56,179 bases of DNA from Candidatus Thalassarchaeaceae archaeon (GTDB lineage: Archaea; Thermoplasmatota; Poseidoniia; Poseidoniales; Thalassarchaeaceae). The stretch covers positions 1-56,179 of the forward strand of contig JAJPRD010000007.1 in assembly GCA_023700255.1 (NCBI GenBank), given 5' to 3'. Shown in pieces: positions 34,428-42,910 of the stretch. The position numbers and the translations under genes are program-made. The notes beneath the pieces were generated by a model, which was given only the letters and a program-made list of their open reading frames with translations, did not search any database and had not been told where the DNA came from. Each line of letters begins with the position of its first letter. Positions within the stretch are counted from its first letter, which is position 1.

Positions 34428-35876
34428 TTAATATTTCCAACTAATATAATCGGAAATAGGATAATCATACATTTCAGAGCCTGGCCATTTGAGTTGCTGT
34501 GCTAGAAAAATAATCGCTGATTCATTCGCTAGAACTGTCGAAATGTCAATGTCAAGAAGACCTTCACATCCTCGAACAAAGCAGCCAATTGGGGCAAAAG
34601 CATAATGTCCGGAGTTATTAAAAATACCATAATTTACAAGATTACCTCCTAATCTCATGGAGGTATTGTTCACCTCTGAAATCACTGTAGTATCATCTAC
34701 ATCACCTGTTAAAACCAAAGTTGGAACTAATACATTAGAAATTCCTTTGTCAAGTACAGTGCCATTCCAAGGAGATAATAATATTGTGGCCCAAACTCTA
34801 TCATCATTAATTGACAAAGAATCATTAAGTTCATAATTTGATGACCAAAAATCTATTGCATTACAATGTATGAAATTATCATCAGCACAGCCTGACTCCA
34901 AATCGGATAGGGAAATCTCCGCTCCAGAAATCATCATTGATGCATAACCACCTGTAGATTGCCCAATCACAGAGTATCCATTTTCTTCTACAATACAGTT
35001 GCTTAATTCACCTTCATCATTGTTTTGGTCAATTAACCAGTCAAAACTTTCTCTGATATCAAGGGGCATTGACAATAAAATCTCACCTAGTTTGTCAGGA
35101 TTAGCATCAAGGAGTGTCCCATATCTGTGGTCGGGAGCTATTGAAATAAAACCATGTGTCGCTAAATTTTCCATTAAAAATGCAGAACCCCATCTTATAC
35201 TAGGGAATCCATGACTGTAAATGCTAACCGGTCTAGGTTCTGAACAATCAGGAGTCGTATCATCTAAAGCAAGTCCTGGAAGAACATTATTGTAAATAAC
35301 TTTAGAACCAGATTTTTCGATAGAAGGATACCAAACTTGTAGAGTTATTTCATATCCTCTAGGTGAGTTAAATGTCAAATCTTTAGTTCCTGCCGTAAAT
35401 GGACCAGGGGCTAAAAGTGATGATGATGGTGTTAAATCAAATGGATCATCTATGTCACTAATGCCATCACCATCATCATCATCATCTACACCATTAGGTA
35501 TTCCGTCAGAATCCGTATCACGCTGTTCATTTGGATCAAGAGGATAAGCATCATCAAAATTATCAATACCATCACCATCTATGTCATTATCTGAATTATC
35601 ACCAATACCGTCACCATCAAAATCTGAGGATTCAAGTTCATCAAATGGATGTGAATCATAAATATCTAGAATAGTGTCATTATCATCATCATCATCACAT
35701 AAATCTCCAAATTCATCATCATCATTATTTAATTGATCAGGATTAAATACATCAATACAATTATCATCATTATCATTAACAACATCCGAATCAATATCCG
35801 ATTCACTCATGCAACCTGCAATTATATTAGATAGAAAAATCAAACAAATTAAAAATACACGAACCTGTAAACTCAC
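34428..35876 (-). CDS. Lipoprotein with TSP3-type Ca-binding repeats and alpha/beta hydrolase domain
   Basis: The GTG start at 35876 gives a lipobox, IIAGC, with Cys22 after a signal peptide, so the protein is probably lipid-anchored. Residues about 35-140 are acidic repeats like DFDGDGIGDNSDNDIDGDG and DTDSDGIPNGVDDDDDGDG, matching thrombospondin type 3 repeats that bind calcium. The remaining 340 residues are a PAF-acetylhydrolase/dienelactone-hydrolase-like domain, with IYSHGFPSIRWGSAFLMENLATHG, GQSTGG as the nucleophile elbow and a late LTGDVDDTT and NNSGHYAF for Asp and His. It probably hydrolyses ester bonds outside the cell. Confidence 0.83.
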   Translation of the reverse strand: MSLQVRVFLICLIFLSNIIAGCMSESDIDSDVVNDNDDNCIDVFNPDQLNNDDDEFGDLCDDDDDNDTILDIYDSHPFDELESSDFDGDGIGDNSDNDIDGDGIDNFDDAYPLDPNEQRDTDSDGIPNGVDDDDDGDGISDIDDPFDLTPSSSLLAPGPFTAGTKDLTFNSPRGYEITLQVWYPSIEKSGSKVIYNNVLPGLALDDTTPDCSEPRPVSIYSHGFPSIRWGSAFLMENLATHGFISIAPDHRYGTLLDANPDKLGEILLSMPLDIRESFDWLIDQNNDEGELSNCIVEENGYSVIGQSTGGYASMMISGAEISLSDLESGCADDNFIHCNAIDFWSSNYELNDSLSINDDRVWATILLSPWNGTVLDKGISNVLVPTLVLTGDVDDTTVISEVNNTSMRLGGNLVNYGIFNNSGHYAFAPIGCFVRGCEGLLDIDISTVLANESAIIFLAQQLKWPGSEMYDYPISDYISWKY

Positions 35877-35912
35877 ATCACTTCCATTAGATGCTAGGTC
35901 ATAAGGCTGTGT

Positions 35913-36299
35913 TTACTCATCTCGATATTCAGTTATACGAATTCCCAACTTAGTATGTCTAGCTGGTCGTTGCATGACTTTCTCGATTTTTTTATTGAAT
36001 TCATTATATAAATCAACTTCAAGAGCTAGAGAATGTCCGAGAATTAAAATTAGTAAATCCGCTAATTCCTCTGCGGCTTCTGCATCAGGTTTACCCTTAG
36101 TAATAGCAGCTGCGAATTCACCTAATTCTTCAACTGTTAAAGCTATTCGATATCCCATGTCGTGACCATTATTTACTGGGTCAGAAAAGTTATGTTTAGA
36201 ATGGAAGGATGCAACCTTATGCATCATCATATTCCAAGATCGATTAGTATCATCTAAATTATCAAAATTCATCCATTCATCTACACTCAACGGTGACAT
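35913..36299 (-). CDS. MazG-like nucleotide pyrophosphohydrolase
   Basis: A 128-residue all-helical protein. The metal-binding pattern is VEELGEFAAAIT then AAEELADLLILILGHSL, with EExxE and ExxD as in MazG and dUTPase-like all-alpha NTP pyrophosphatases. It likely hydrolyses noncanonical or excess NTPs or dNTPs. It ends with a PARHTKLG motif. It is separated from the lipoprotein gene by 36 bases and from a small membrane protein by 27 bases, all on the minus strand. Confidence 0.82.
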   Translation of the reverse strand: MSPLSVDEWMNFDNLDDTNRSWNMMMHKVASFHSKHNFSDPVNNGHDMGYRIALTVEELGEFAAAITKGKPDAEAAEELADLLILILGHSLALEVDLYNEFNKKIEKVMQRPARHTKLGIRITEYRDE

Positions 36300-36326
36300 C
36301 AGATGTAACTAGAAGGGTTAAGACCA

Positions 36327-36632
36327 TCAAATTAATCCATGAGGTGGTTCATCGGATTGATCGAATAATAATGCTAAACCAATTAAACTAGATGTTAGAA
36401 ATACAGATAAAGATAAGAAAAATAATCGCAAATAAAGCACTTCTTGACTTTTTAATTCATCACATTCATCCGATGTCACTTCAGTTTCAATACCCATATA
36501 TATTCTATAAACTGGGTCACAACCACTCTTATATTCCGTTTCAGATTTATCCCAATTATTCAATGCATTTATTGTTGTGGGTATCATTAACAGGGAAATT
36601 AAAATTAAAACTACTGCTGCCTTAAAACTCAT
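36327..36632 (-). CDS. Small two-helix membrane protein, unknown
   Basis: A 101-residue protein with an N-terminal hydrophobic segment (AAVVLILISLLMIPTTINAL), a short extracellular loop with two cysteines (YKSGCDPVY and SDECDELK) and a second helix (YLRLFFLSLSVFLTSSLIGLALLF). It ends in a short acidic tail. The cysteine pair in the loop may form a disulfide outside the membrane. No family recognised. It lies 9 bases downstream of the mtnP-like gene on the same strand. Confidence 0.7.
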   Translation of the reverse strand: MSFKAAVVLILISLLMIPTTINALNNWDKSETEYKSGCDPVYRIYMGIETEVTSDECDELKSQEVLYLRLFFLSLSVFLTSSLIGLALLFDQSDEPPHGLI

Positions 36633-36641
36633 GAAAATACC

Positions 36642-37400
36642 TCAATAACTTTCAATTAAAGAGTTAACACATTTCATGACTCGTACTCTTAAAGTTGAAG
36701 CTATTGAATCAACTTCATGATGATTTATTTCGGCATTACGATTACCTGGAGTTCTTCCAGCAGCCCAATTGGACGAGCATGCTAAAGCAACATGAGGCAC
36801 TTTAAATTCAGAAATTAAACGTTGTTCGGGACCAAGAGTCATACCAACTACATCTGCACCAAGATTGACTAAAGCATCGATTTCAGATGGAGTCTCAAAT
36901 TGAGGACCAATGCATTGAGCTACAATTAATCCTTTCAAAACAGTTGATTGCTCTACAAGCAATATTTCTTCACAGTGTGAAATAGCTTTTTCATCAAAGA
37001 TTGAAGTTCTATCAGAATGAATCGCATCATTATCAAAAAAGGTCCAAGGGATTTGTGTAAGATCTATGACATCACCAGTGATTCCAATATCCCCAGGTGG
37101 GAAATCGTGCCTCATCGAACCTACTGAGTTGACGCTGAGAATAATCTCAGGAGAACAACTTAATGCAGCATGGATATTTGCTCTATGCTCAATCATATGA
37201 GGCGGTGTACGCTTATCTGATTTAGAATGATGACGATCTAATACGAATATTTTATCGCCATTTTTATCAATTACAGATAAAGGAACTGGGCCCCATTCAC
37301 TATCAATTCTTATTTCAGATATCTCTGAATCATTATCTTTCTGATAGTCTTTTGATAAATCACTCATGCCCGTGCCACATATCACTACTACGCGAGTCAT
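36642..37400 (-). CDS. Purine nucleoside/methylthio-purine nucleoside phosphorylase
   Basis: A PNP/MTAP family protein of 252 residues. It starts VVVICGTGMSDL, and it has the phosphate region RHHSKSDKRTPPHMIEHRANIHAAL, VNSVGSM, PGDIGITGDVIDLTQ, GPQFETPSEIDALVNLGADVVGMTLGPEQRLISEF and the base-site loop SSNWAAGRTPGN. The GPxFET and VGMT phrases are those of the methylthioadenosine/methylthioinosine group. The base-site residue is Asn (SSN) rather than the Asp of animal MTAP, which suggests a 6-oxopurine substrate. ATG 37400 start. Phosphorolysis feeds purine salvage, or methionine recycling if the substrate is methylthio-nucleoside. Confidence 0.85.
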   Translation of the reverse strand: MTRVVVICGTGMSDLSKDYQKDNDSEISEIRIDSEWGPVPLSVIDKNGDKIFVLDRHHSKSDKRTPPHMIEHRANIHAALSCSPEIILSVNSVGSMRHDFPPGDIGITGDVIDLTQIPWTFFDNDAIHSDRTSIFDEKAISHCEEILLVEQSTVLKGLIVAQCIGPQFETPSEIDALVNLGADVVGMTLGPEQRLISEFKVPHVALACSSNWAAGRTPGNRNAEINHHEVDSIASTLRVRVMKCVNSLIESY

Positions 37401-37445
37401 GACTGTCGCCTCTATTAGAGGTTCATGTGCTTATCTAAAAGAAAA

Positions 37446-38312
37446 TTACTCATTGAGTCTATCAATAAGATCTGCTTTTTTACCAGATACTGGCTTCCCT
37501 GCAGCCTTGAGTAACTCCTTTAATTGAGGTACAGTCATAGATGAATAGTCAATATTTTCTGGTTCTTCAACTTTAACATCGGATTCTTCTTCTGAATCCG
37601 CATCATCAATAGATTCGGTGTCATCAACTTTTAGTGATGATTTAGCAGCCTCATTATCTTCTTTCTCTTGTGCATGTATTTCATCAAGAGTAGGTCCATC
37701 CTCAACTATAACTCCAGCTTGAATAAGCTGTGTTCGACGAATAACTACTAATTTGACAGGTTGTATTTTAGAAACTGCCTCTTTGATCTTTGTTTCAAGA
37801 GTACCATCTAACGTAGCTGCTTGAAGTTGGAACCAAGTAGATGTTGCTCCAGTTGTTAGAATAACTTCTCTAGCCAAAGTCCTCATTTGTTGTTTCTGAC
37901 TTGCCTTGATTCTAGCTCTAGAAATCATTAGTGGTTTGAAACGAACATAGTAACCATCTTCAGTTATGACATCAATGGTATCATCAATTTTACCACGGTC
38001 TCGCCTTACTTGTCTTCGCACATGATCTTTTAATAATTCATGACCTACAAATTCTGTAATTGCGTCATTACCTAAAACATCGATGACTCTGAATACAACC
38101 TTAACATGCATCTTTGAAAAATCGCCATCTAGTTCATTTTGAATAACTTCATAGTGTCTACCAATCAGTTGTTCAGGTTCTTCTGATAGAGTCTCCCCAA
38201 TTACTCTAAATGACCATGGAGTTCGAGGTGCCCTAATTGTGTACCATCGCTTGGACTTCCACTTGTCTCTCTGTTTACGTGCCGCTGCTCTTGCTGATGC
38301 TCCTTTTGCCAT
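37446..38312 (-). CDS. rps3ae: Ribosomal protein eS1 (S3Ae) with C-terminal SAP domain
   Basis: A small-subunit ribosomal protein. ATG 38312 (MAKGASARAAARKQRDKWKSKRWYTI) is the family start; a 40-residue upstream open stretch looks noncoding. The core has PLMISRARIKASQKQQMR, a family signature, and the late VVIRRTQ strand. After about residue 215 the sequence becomes acidic (EKEDNEAAKSSLKVDDTESIDDADSEEESDVKVEEPE). It ends in DYSSMTVPQLKELLKAAGKPVSGKKADLIDRLNE, which fits the SAP nucleic-acid-binding motif (helix-extended loop-helix). Standard archaeal eS1 of about 220 residues lacks this tail. Divergent from the COG1325-like gene. Confidence 0.93.
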   Translation of the reverse strand: MAKGASARAAARKQRDKWKSKRWYTIRAPRTPWSFRVIGETLSEEPEQLIGRHYEVIQNELDGDFSKMHVKVVFRVIDVLGNDAITEFVGHELLKDHVRRQVRRDRGKIDDTIDVITEDGYYVRFKPLMISRARIKASQKQQMRTLAREVILTTGATSTWFQLQAATLDGTLETKIKEAVSKIQPVKLVVIRRTQLIQAGVIVEDGPTLDEIHAQEKEDNEAAKSSLKVDDTESIDDADSEEESDVKVEEPENIDYSSMTVPQLKELLKAAGKPVSGKKADLIDRLNE

Positions 38313-38333
38313 TTTCAACGACTCCTTATGTAC

Positions 38334-38347
38334 CGGGGGCTGCCCCG
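38334..38347 (-). promoter_or_regulatory. GC hairpin in eS1 leader region
   Basis: The plus strand has CGGGG, loop GCTG, CCCCG, a 5-bp stem some 22 bases before the eS1 start. It stands out in an AT-rich genome and could lie in the ribosomal protein mRNA leader if transcription starts upstream of it. Confidence 0.35.
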
Positions 38348-38456
38348 TTTGCGAGCCATGCGACTTTCCTTGACTATATGAACGGAACGTAATAAACACA
38401 GTTAGAAACATATTGAAAAGCGTCGCATTCAAGACTAGAAGGTCTCAGGAATAGAC

Positions 38457-38897
38457 ATGGGTCTGCACAGCGTCACATGGAGAGTTAACACCAGTGCATT
38501 GGACAATATGGATTTAGTTGAAGACTCTTTGAAATGGATTTCAGGAGAGAATTCTATAATCAATAAAACTAAAGATAAATCATTCCATGGGGCAGAACAA
38601 TATTCCATAACTGCTCAAATAAAAAAGAAAAAGGAGAGTATTATTTCATTGAAGAAATTAGGTGATGAAATATTAAAAAAAATCTTAGAGGATGGCATTG
38701 AGAATAGAGTAGATGATTCCAAATACTTACATGTCAGATTAGAACTTGATAAACTTGTAAGTGGAGAAATTTGTTTGGCTAATAAGAACACCACTTCAGC
38801 TACAGTCAAGGGGAGATTCAAGATTGAATCTTACCCTGGAGATTCTATAATCGAAGTAATATCTAATCTAATTGAATCATTAATAGAAGATGATTAA
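38457..38897 (+). CDS. COG1325-like archaeal RNA-binding protein (exosome-linked)
   Basis: A 146-residue protein starting GLHSVTWRVNTSALDNMDLVEDSLKWI, followed by a central helix-strand body (ISLKKLGDEILKKILEDG) and YLHVRLELDKLVSGEICL, TSATVKGRFKIESYPG. The arrangement fits the archaeal COG1325/DUF54 proteins, predicted exosome-associated RNA-binding proteins. It has no membrane or signal sequence. Divergent from the eS1 gene with 144 bases between starts. Family-level match; the exact role is unproven. Confidence 0.72.
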   Translation: MGLHSVTWRVNTSALDNMDLVEDSLKWISGENSIINKTKDKSFHGAEQYSITAQIKKKKESIISLKKLGDEILKKILEDGIENRVDDSKYLHVRLELDKLVSGEICLANKNTTSATVKGRFKIESYPGDSIIEVISNLIESLIEDD

Positions 38898-38934
38898 ATC
38901 ACTAATTATAAAAATCTGATATACAAGTATTCTT

Positions 38935-39237
38935 ATGTATCATCTTACACGACGTATTGTGACCCATGTAGTAACAGATGCTTGTGTTATGCACAAGTAC
39001 CAAGATTGCGTAGCAGTATGCCCCGTAGAAGCCTTTAGAGAACACGAAACATACCTTGTAATTGATCCTGATGAGTGCATAGACTGTGCTGCTTGTATCC
39101 CAGAATGCCCAGTAGGTGCAATATTTGCAGATACCGATTTACCAGATGATCAAGAACATTGGTTAGATAGAAATGAAAATGAGTCTCCCGACCTACCCAT
39201 TGCAGAAGGGGACTCACCTGTTTTAGCAGATTCTTAA
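38935..39237 (+). CDS. 7Fe ferredoxin ([3Fe-4S][4Fe-4S])
   Basis: A 100-residue protein with the cysteine spacing of Azotobacter-type 7Fe ferredoxin. Cys17, Cys25 and Cys58 should hold the [3Fe-4S] cluster, while Cys29, Cys48, Cys51 and Cys54 should hold the [4Fe-4S] cluster. The free cysteine usually found three residues after the first ligand is His20. VVTDACVMHKYQDCVAVCP and DPDECIDCAACIPECPVGAIF are the ligand motifs, and a typical acidic C-terminal region follows. It acts as an electron carrier in the cytoplasm. ATG 38935 adds about ten residues to the common start. Confidence 0.92.
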   Translation: MYHLTRRIVTHVVTDACVMHKYQDCVAVCPVEAFREHETYLVIDPDECIDCAACIPECPVGAIFADTDLPDDQEHWLDRNENESPDLPIAEGDSPVLADS

Positions 39238-39295
39238 TTTTAAAATTAGTATTTTATGAACATAGGTTCATCAATGGAAGCCATGACGAATAGTT

Positions 39296-40285
39296 ATGGC
39301 TGAAAGACTCGACTTCACAAATTTGAGGCACGGAACTTCTTTGTTGAAGCGCGGATTTGCAAAAATGCAGGAAGGAGGTGTCATAATGGATGTCGTAACT
39401 CCAGAAGAGGCACATATTGCTGAAGATGCAGGTGCAGTATCTGTAATGGCTCTAGAGAGAGTCCCTGCCGATATTAGAGCACAAGGAGGAGTCGCGAGAA
39501 TGAGTCATCCTGATATGATTACAGAAATTATTGAGACAACAAGTATACCAGTAATGGCTAAGGCAAGAATCGGTCATGATGATGAAGCAAGGGTTCTGCA
39601 ATCTCTTGGAGTAGATATGATTGATGAGTCAGAAGTATTGACACCTGCAGATCCATTCTATCACATAGCTAAAAATAATTTCACTATACCATTTGTATGT
39701 GGTTGTACAAATTTAGGAGAAGCAATAAGAAGAGTGGCAGAAGGTGCTGCAATGATACGAACTAAAGGCGAAGCAGGGACTGGAAATGTAGTCAGTGCGG
39801 TACAACATGCAAGGTTAGTCAAAGAAGAAATTTTATACGCAAAAAATATTGATTCGAATGGTCGAGAGATAATGGTTGAGGAAATCATGAAGGGTTTTAA
39901 TAGAATACCAAGTGTATCGAAATTTGACCTCTCAATAAATAAAACACCTTTTGGAGATATAGACAATTTACGAACAGAAGTTTCAACTATCCTCAATGAA
40001 GTAGTAGATTATGGTAGATTACCTGTAGTAACATTTTCTGCGGGAGGAATTGCTACCCCAGCGGATGCTGCTTTAATGATGAATCATGGAATGGATGGTA
40101 TTTTCGTAGGGTCAGGTATATTCAAAAGTTCAGACCCTAAAACTACGGCAGAAGCAATCGTTCTAGCTACACATAGATACCAAGACGCTGACTCAGTAGC
40201 AGAAGCTAGTAGGATGATAGGAGAGGCCATGCCTGGTTTAGAGATTGAAACTCTTGATGTTCGTATGGAAGAAAGAGGCTGGTAA
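39296..40285 (+). CDS. pdxS: Pyridoxal 5'-phosphate synthase PdxS subunit
   Basis: PdxS makes PLP from ribose 5-phosphate, glyceraldehyde 3-phosphate and ammonia supplied by PdxT. The barrel has [32 protein letters not shown] with the first catalytic lysine, [32 protein letters not shown] with the second lysine, and [16 protein letters not shown]. The 329 residues include the longer segment after GTGNVV seen in several archaeal versions. No pdxT is in the window. Upstream gap of 58 bases after ferredoxin. Confidence 0.96.
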   Translation: MAERLDFTNLRHGTSLLKRGFAKMQEGGVIMDVVTPEEAHIAEDAGAVSVMALERVPADIRAQGGVARMSHPDMITEIIETTSIPVMAKARIGHDDEARVLQSLGVDMIDESEVLTPADPFYHIAKNNFTIPFVCGCTNLGEAIRRVAEGAAMIRTKGEAGTGNVVSAVQHARLVKEEILYAKNIDSNGREIMVEEIMKGFNRIPSVSKFDLSINKTPFGDIDNLRTEVSTILNEVVDYGRLPVVTFSAGGIATPADAALMMNHGMDGIFVGSGIFKSSDPKTTAEAIVLATHRYQDADSVAEASRMIGEAMPGLEIETLDVRMEERGW

Positions 40286-40287
40286 GG

Positions 40288-41277
40288 TTATTTCTTTCCA
40301 CGTATAGTCCCTAATTTACGAGGTTGTTTTTTACCTCTGGTAGATTTAATAACTATTGATGAGGAATCACCATTCAATGCGCCACCAAGTGTTACTGAAC
40401 CACTTTCTAAAAGTTGAGATGCTAACGAATTAGCCATATCTTCATCTTCACTAGGTTTCTTTAAAGCATCTTTAACTGATTGATTATGATCTTTTATTAC
40501 TTTCACACGTTCTTCTTCAACTGCTTTCATCTCATCCCTGATTTCATTCACTTGACTAATTAACTCACTCATATTTGCATGGACCTCATTAGCAGATTCC
40601 CTACACGTAACATATGCTGCGTGTAGTCTATCGGCTTCCGCGCGTAAGAAGTCCCTTTCAGCAAGCATAGGTTTCACATCTTCCCATATGGCATCAGCTT
40701 TCTTATGAAAGTCAATCATTTCTTGGTGAGCATTATCTGCTTCGGATTTCAACAGACGAATTGAACCATCCATATCTCCAAGATCTATGTTAATAAGTTC
40801 AAATTCTTCCACTGAAGGCATTAATTCATTTCTTTTCGTAATTAGTACTTTCAACTTTTTCAAAAGTTTATTTTCTGTTTCTAAAATTAAACGACCATCG
40901 GTCATCATTGTAGTTTCAATATTCTCTATTTCGTTAATAATTTCAGATAATTGGAAAATTACTGACTTAGACTCTTTAGCGTCACTCCTCTTACCTTTGT
41001 TTTGATTTATCAATTCGCGAATTTGTGTTTGTATCTCATCTCTTTTGGCCTTACAAATTTGAGCCTGATCACGAACTTGTTTTTGCTCATCTAATTTTTC
41101 TTTGATAGATTCACGAATCTCTTTACTTTGTTCCTGAAGTGCATTTCGAGAATCCGCTGCACGTCGAGCATCCTCATTGAAAGAATTCCTTTGATCCTTC
41201 ATTCTTCGAAGTTTAGTTTCCATAGCATGCAATCTTGTTCTAAGGTCATCCTCAGGGTTCTGCTGCTCATCAGTCAC
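40288..41277 (-). CDS. Coiled-coil protein CC1 (COG1340-like)
   Basis: A 329-residue, almost wholly alpha-helical, highly charged coiled coil from about residue 10 to 275, starting at GTG 41277. The pattern RLHAMETKLRRMKDQRNSFNEDARRAADSRNALQ... LLKSEADNAHQEMIDFHKKADAIWEDVKPM resembles archaeal COG1340 coiled-coil proteins. The last 60 residues hold MANSLASQLLESGSVTLGGAL and a basic end, GKKQPRKLGTIRGKK. That end matches CC3 (GKKQHRRLGVARGG), so the two are paralogous. It is the last gene of the minus-strand operon 45452-40288. Function unknown, possibly structural or chromosome-linked. Confidence 0.78.
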   Translation of the reverse strand: MTDEQQNPEDDLRTRLHAMETKLRRMKDQRNSFNEDARRAADSRNALQEQSKEIRESIKEKLDEQKQVRDQAQICKAKRDEIQTQIRELINQNKGKRSDAKESKSVIFQLSEIINEIENIETTMMTDGRLILETENKLLKKLKVLITKRNELMPSVEEFELINIDLGDMDGSIRLLKSEADNAHQEMIDFHKKADAIWEDVKPMLAERDFLRAEADRLHAAYVTCRESANEVHANMSELISQVNEIRDEMKAVEEERVKVIKDHNQSVKDALKKPSEDEDMANSLASQLLESGSVTLGGALNGDSSSIVIKSTRGKKQPRKLGTIRGKK

Positions 41278-41320
41278 GAGTCGCCGAGCATGACACCCTT
41301 CTTCAAAGGAACTACTCGAT

Positions 41321-42895
41321 TCATAGACCTAAAAGAGATGTGAAAAACGGTAGTATAGGGGATAAAATTGCGATACCAGCACCTACTAAGAAAACCGCAC
41401 CTATAGATAGCCTCAACCTTGTAAAGAGATCTGCTCTATTTTGAACTGTTAAAACTCGTCCACTGAGTAGGTTACCATCCTCATCTTCTAACCTTACAGT
41501 CACTGTCGCTTCTCCAGTTTCTTCAGGCAATAAACTTTGCCAAATTATTTTTGTTGATTCAAGGACTAAAGGAAGCTTATGAATAGAGGATTTACCGGAA
41601 ACATCATTCAATAACTCATTACAAGGGTCCACTCTAAGTTTGTATACACAGCCAGATGGTCTGAAATCAGGAGTTTGAATTTTAAGAATTAGATTAATAG
41701 GTTCAGAACTATGATTTAGTACATAAGCAAATAAATTCGCCTGACCAACGACTAAATTTTCCATATCTACATCGAACCATATTTTATGATTAAATCCACT
41801 ATCAATTTTCATTCTTAGACGATCATGTAATCTGAAAAACGATGCGCATTGATCTCGGGCCCTGATAATTAGACGCTCCCAGGTTTCTTCACCAAGTTCA
41901 GGATGACGGAATAATTCATCAATAATATGAGCAGGCATCATAATTTCCAACTCAGATCTAAAAGATGATTCATCGATATAACCAGATCTCCTTAGATGTA
42001 ATAAATGGAGCAATTTTTCCTGTAATTCAGAGATACTAGTTCCTTCATTTACTGAATGCTGAATCGATCTTAAATAATCCGAAATCCTTACAGAAAGAAG
42101 GGGGTCAACATGAGCACTAATTACATCGCTGAAGGGTCTTTTTAACAGGGCTGGATGGATAGGAGGGGAAAAGGAATCAAGCATACCCCAAGTTTCACAG
42201 GTATTGAAGCGGGAACGATTTGACACCAGATGCACACCATGACCTGAAAGTAAGAAACCGGTTGAAAAAGCTAAAAGAACCGAATTACCACTAACCAAAT
42301 CAGAGAATTGGAGGCTGCATATAAGGAATATTCCTGAAAGAAACATCAGGAAAGTTGAAGCGATAACTTGTCGGAAAGAACCGTCGATTGTTTCTTTCAT
42401 TTCCGCATATCCATGAGCACTTTTGAAAGTTAAACCAGTTTTAGTCAGTCTTTTAGATTGAAGATTAAATATTCTTCGAGTCATAGAAATTAGTAAGAGT
42501 AATAATGACAATAGACCTAAATCAGCAATTATAAAGAAAAATGCTAGGTAATAGAATCCAACTTCAATGCTTAGTTCAATAGGAATAACCGGATAGACAT
42601 GATCAACCCACCAATCTGGCTCAGTGCCAATGAATGAATTAGCCAAACCATATAATATCATAACTAATATTGGAATTATTAATACAAACCTCAGGCCTCT
42701 GCTTATGAATAAACGATCTAATTTTACTAAGTTACGCTCATGTTCTTGAAGACGAATTATAGTTTTTAAAATTTCACTATCATCATTATTCATAACTTGA
42801 TTAGATGTTTTCGAAGAGAGATTGGGTGCTTCAGGAATATTAGAACCTAGATCATCGGCAATATCATTAAGATTAGATCCTTGATTATCAATCAT
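41321..42895 (-). CDS. Multi-pass membrane protein of the coiled-coil cluster
   Basis: 524 residues. A cytoplasmic-looking N terminus with LKTIIRLQEHERNLVKLDRLF is followed by four membrane segments (RFVLIIPILVMILYGLA, FYYLAFFFIIADLGLLSLLLLLI, VIASTFLMFLSGIFLICSL, SVLLAFSTGFLLSGHGVHL). A soluble region of about 290 residues comes next, with helices (LQEKLLHLLHLRRSGYIDESSFRSELEIM) and then a beta-sandwich-like part (VVGQANLFAYVLNHSSEPINLILKI... EETGEATVTVRLEDEDG). A final membrane helix is at the C terminus. I do not recognise the family. It is in the same operon as the DtxR-like regulator, 15 bases downstream of it. Confidence 0.75.
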   Translation of the reverse strand: MIDNQGSNLNDIADDLGSNIPEAPNLSSKTSNQVMNNDDSEILKTIIRLQEHERNLVKLDRLFISRGLRFVLIIPILVMILYGLANSFIGTEPDWWVDHVYPVIPIELSIEVGFYYLAFFFIIADLGLLSLLLLLISMTRRIFNLQSKRLTKTGLTFKSAHGYAEMKETIDGSFRQVIASTFLMFLSGIFLICSLQFSDLVSGNSVLLAFSTGFLLSGHGVHLVSNRSRFNTCETWGMLDSFSPPIHPALLKRPFSDVISAHVDPLLSVRISDYLRSIQHSVNEGTSISELQEKLLHLLHLRRSGYIDESSFRSELEIMMPAHIIDELFRHPELGEETWERLIIRARDQCASFFRLHDRLRMKIDSGFNHKIWFDVDMENLVVGQANLFAYVLNHSSEPINLILKIQTPDFRPSGCVYKLRVDPCNELLNDVSGKSSIHKLPLVLESTKIIWQSLLPEETGEATVTVRLEDEDGNLLSGRVLTVQNRADLFTRLRLSIGAVFLVGAGIAILSPILPFFTSLLGL

Positions 42896-42910
42896 ATTTC
42901 CACCAACAGT

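Noticed and set aside
35450-35800. ATC/CATCAT trinucleotide run as a microsatellite
   Set aside because: It is explained by Asp-rich codons of the calcium-binding repeats in the lipoprotein.
38313-38432. 40-residue N-terminal extension of eS1
   Set aside because: The family starts at MAKGASARAA; the extra part would be encoded in the divergent promoter region and contains the GC hairpin.
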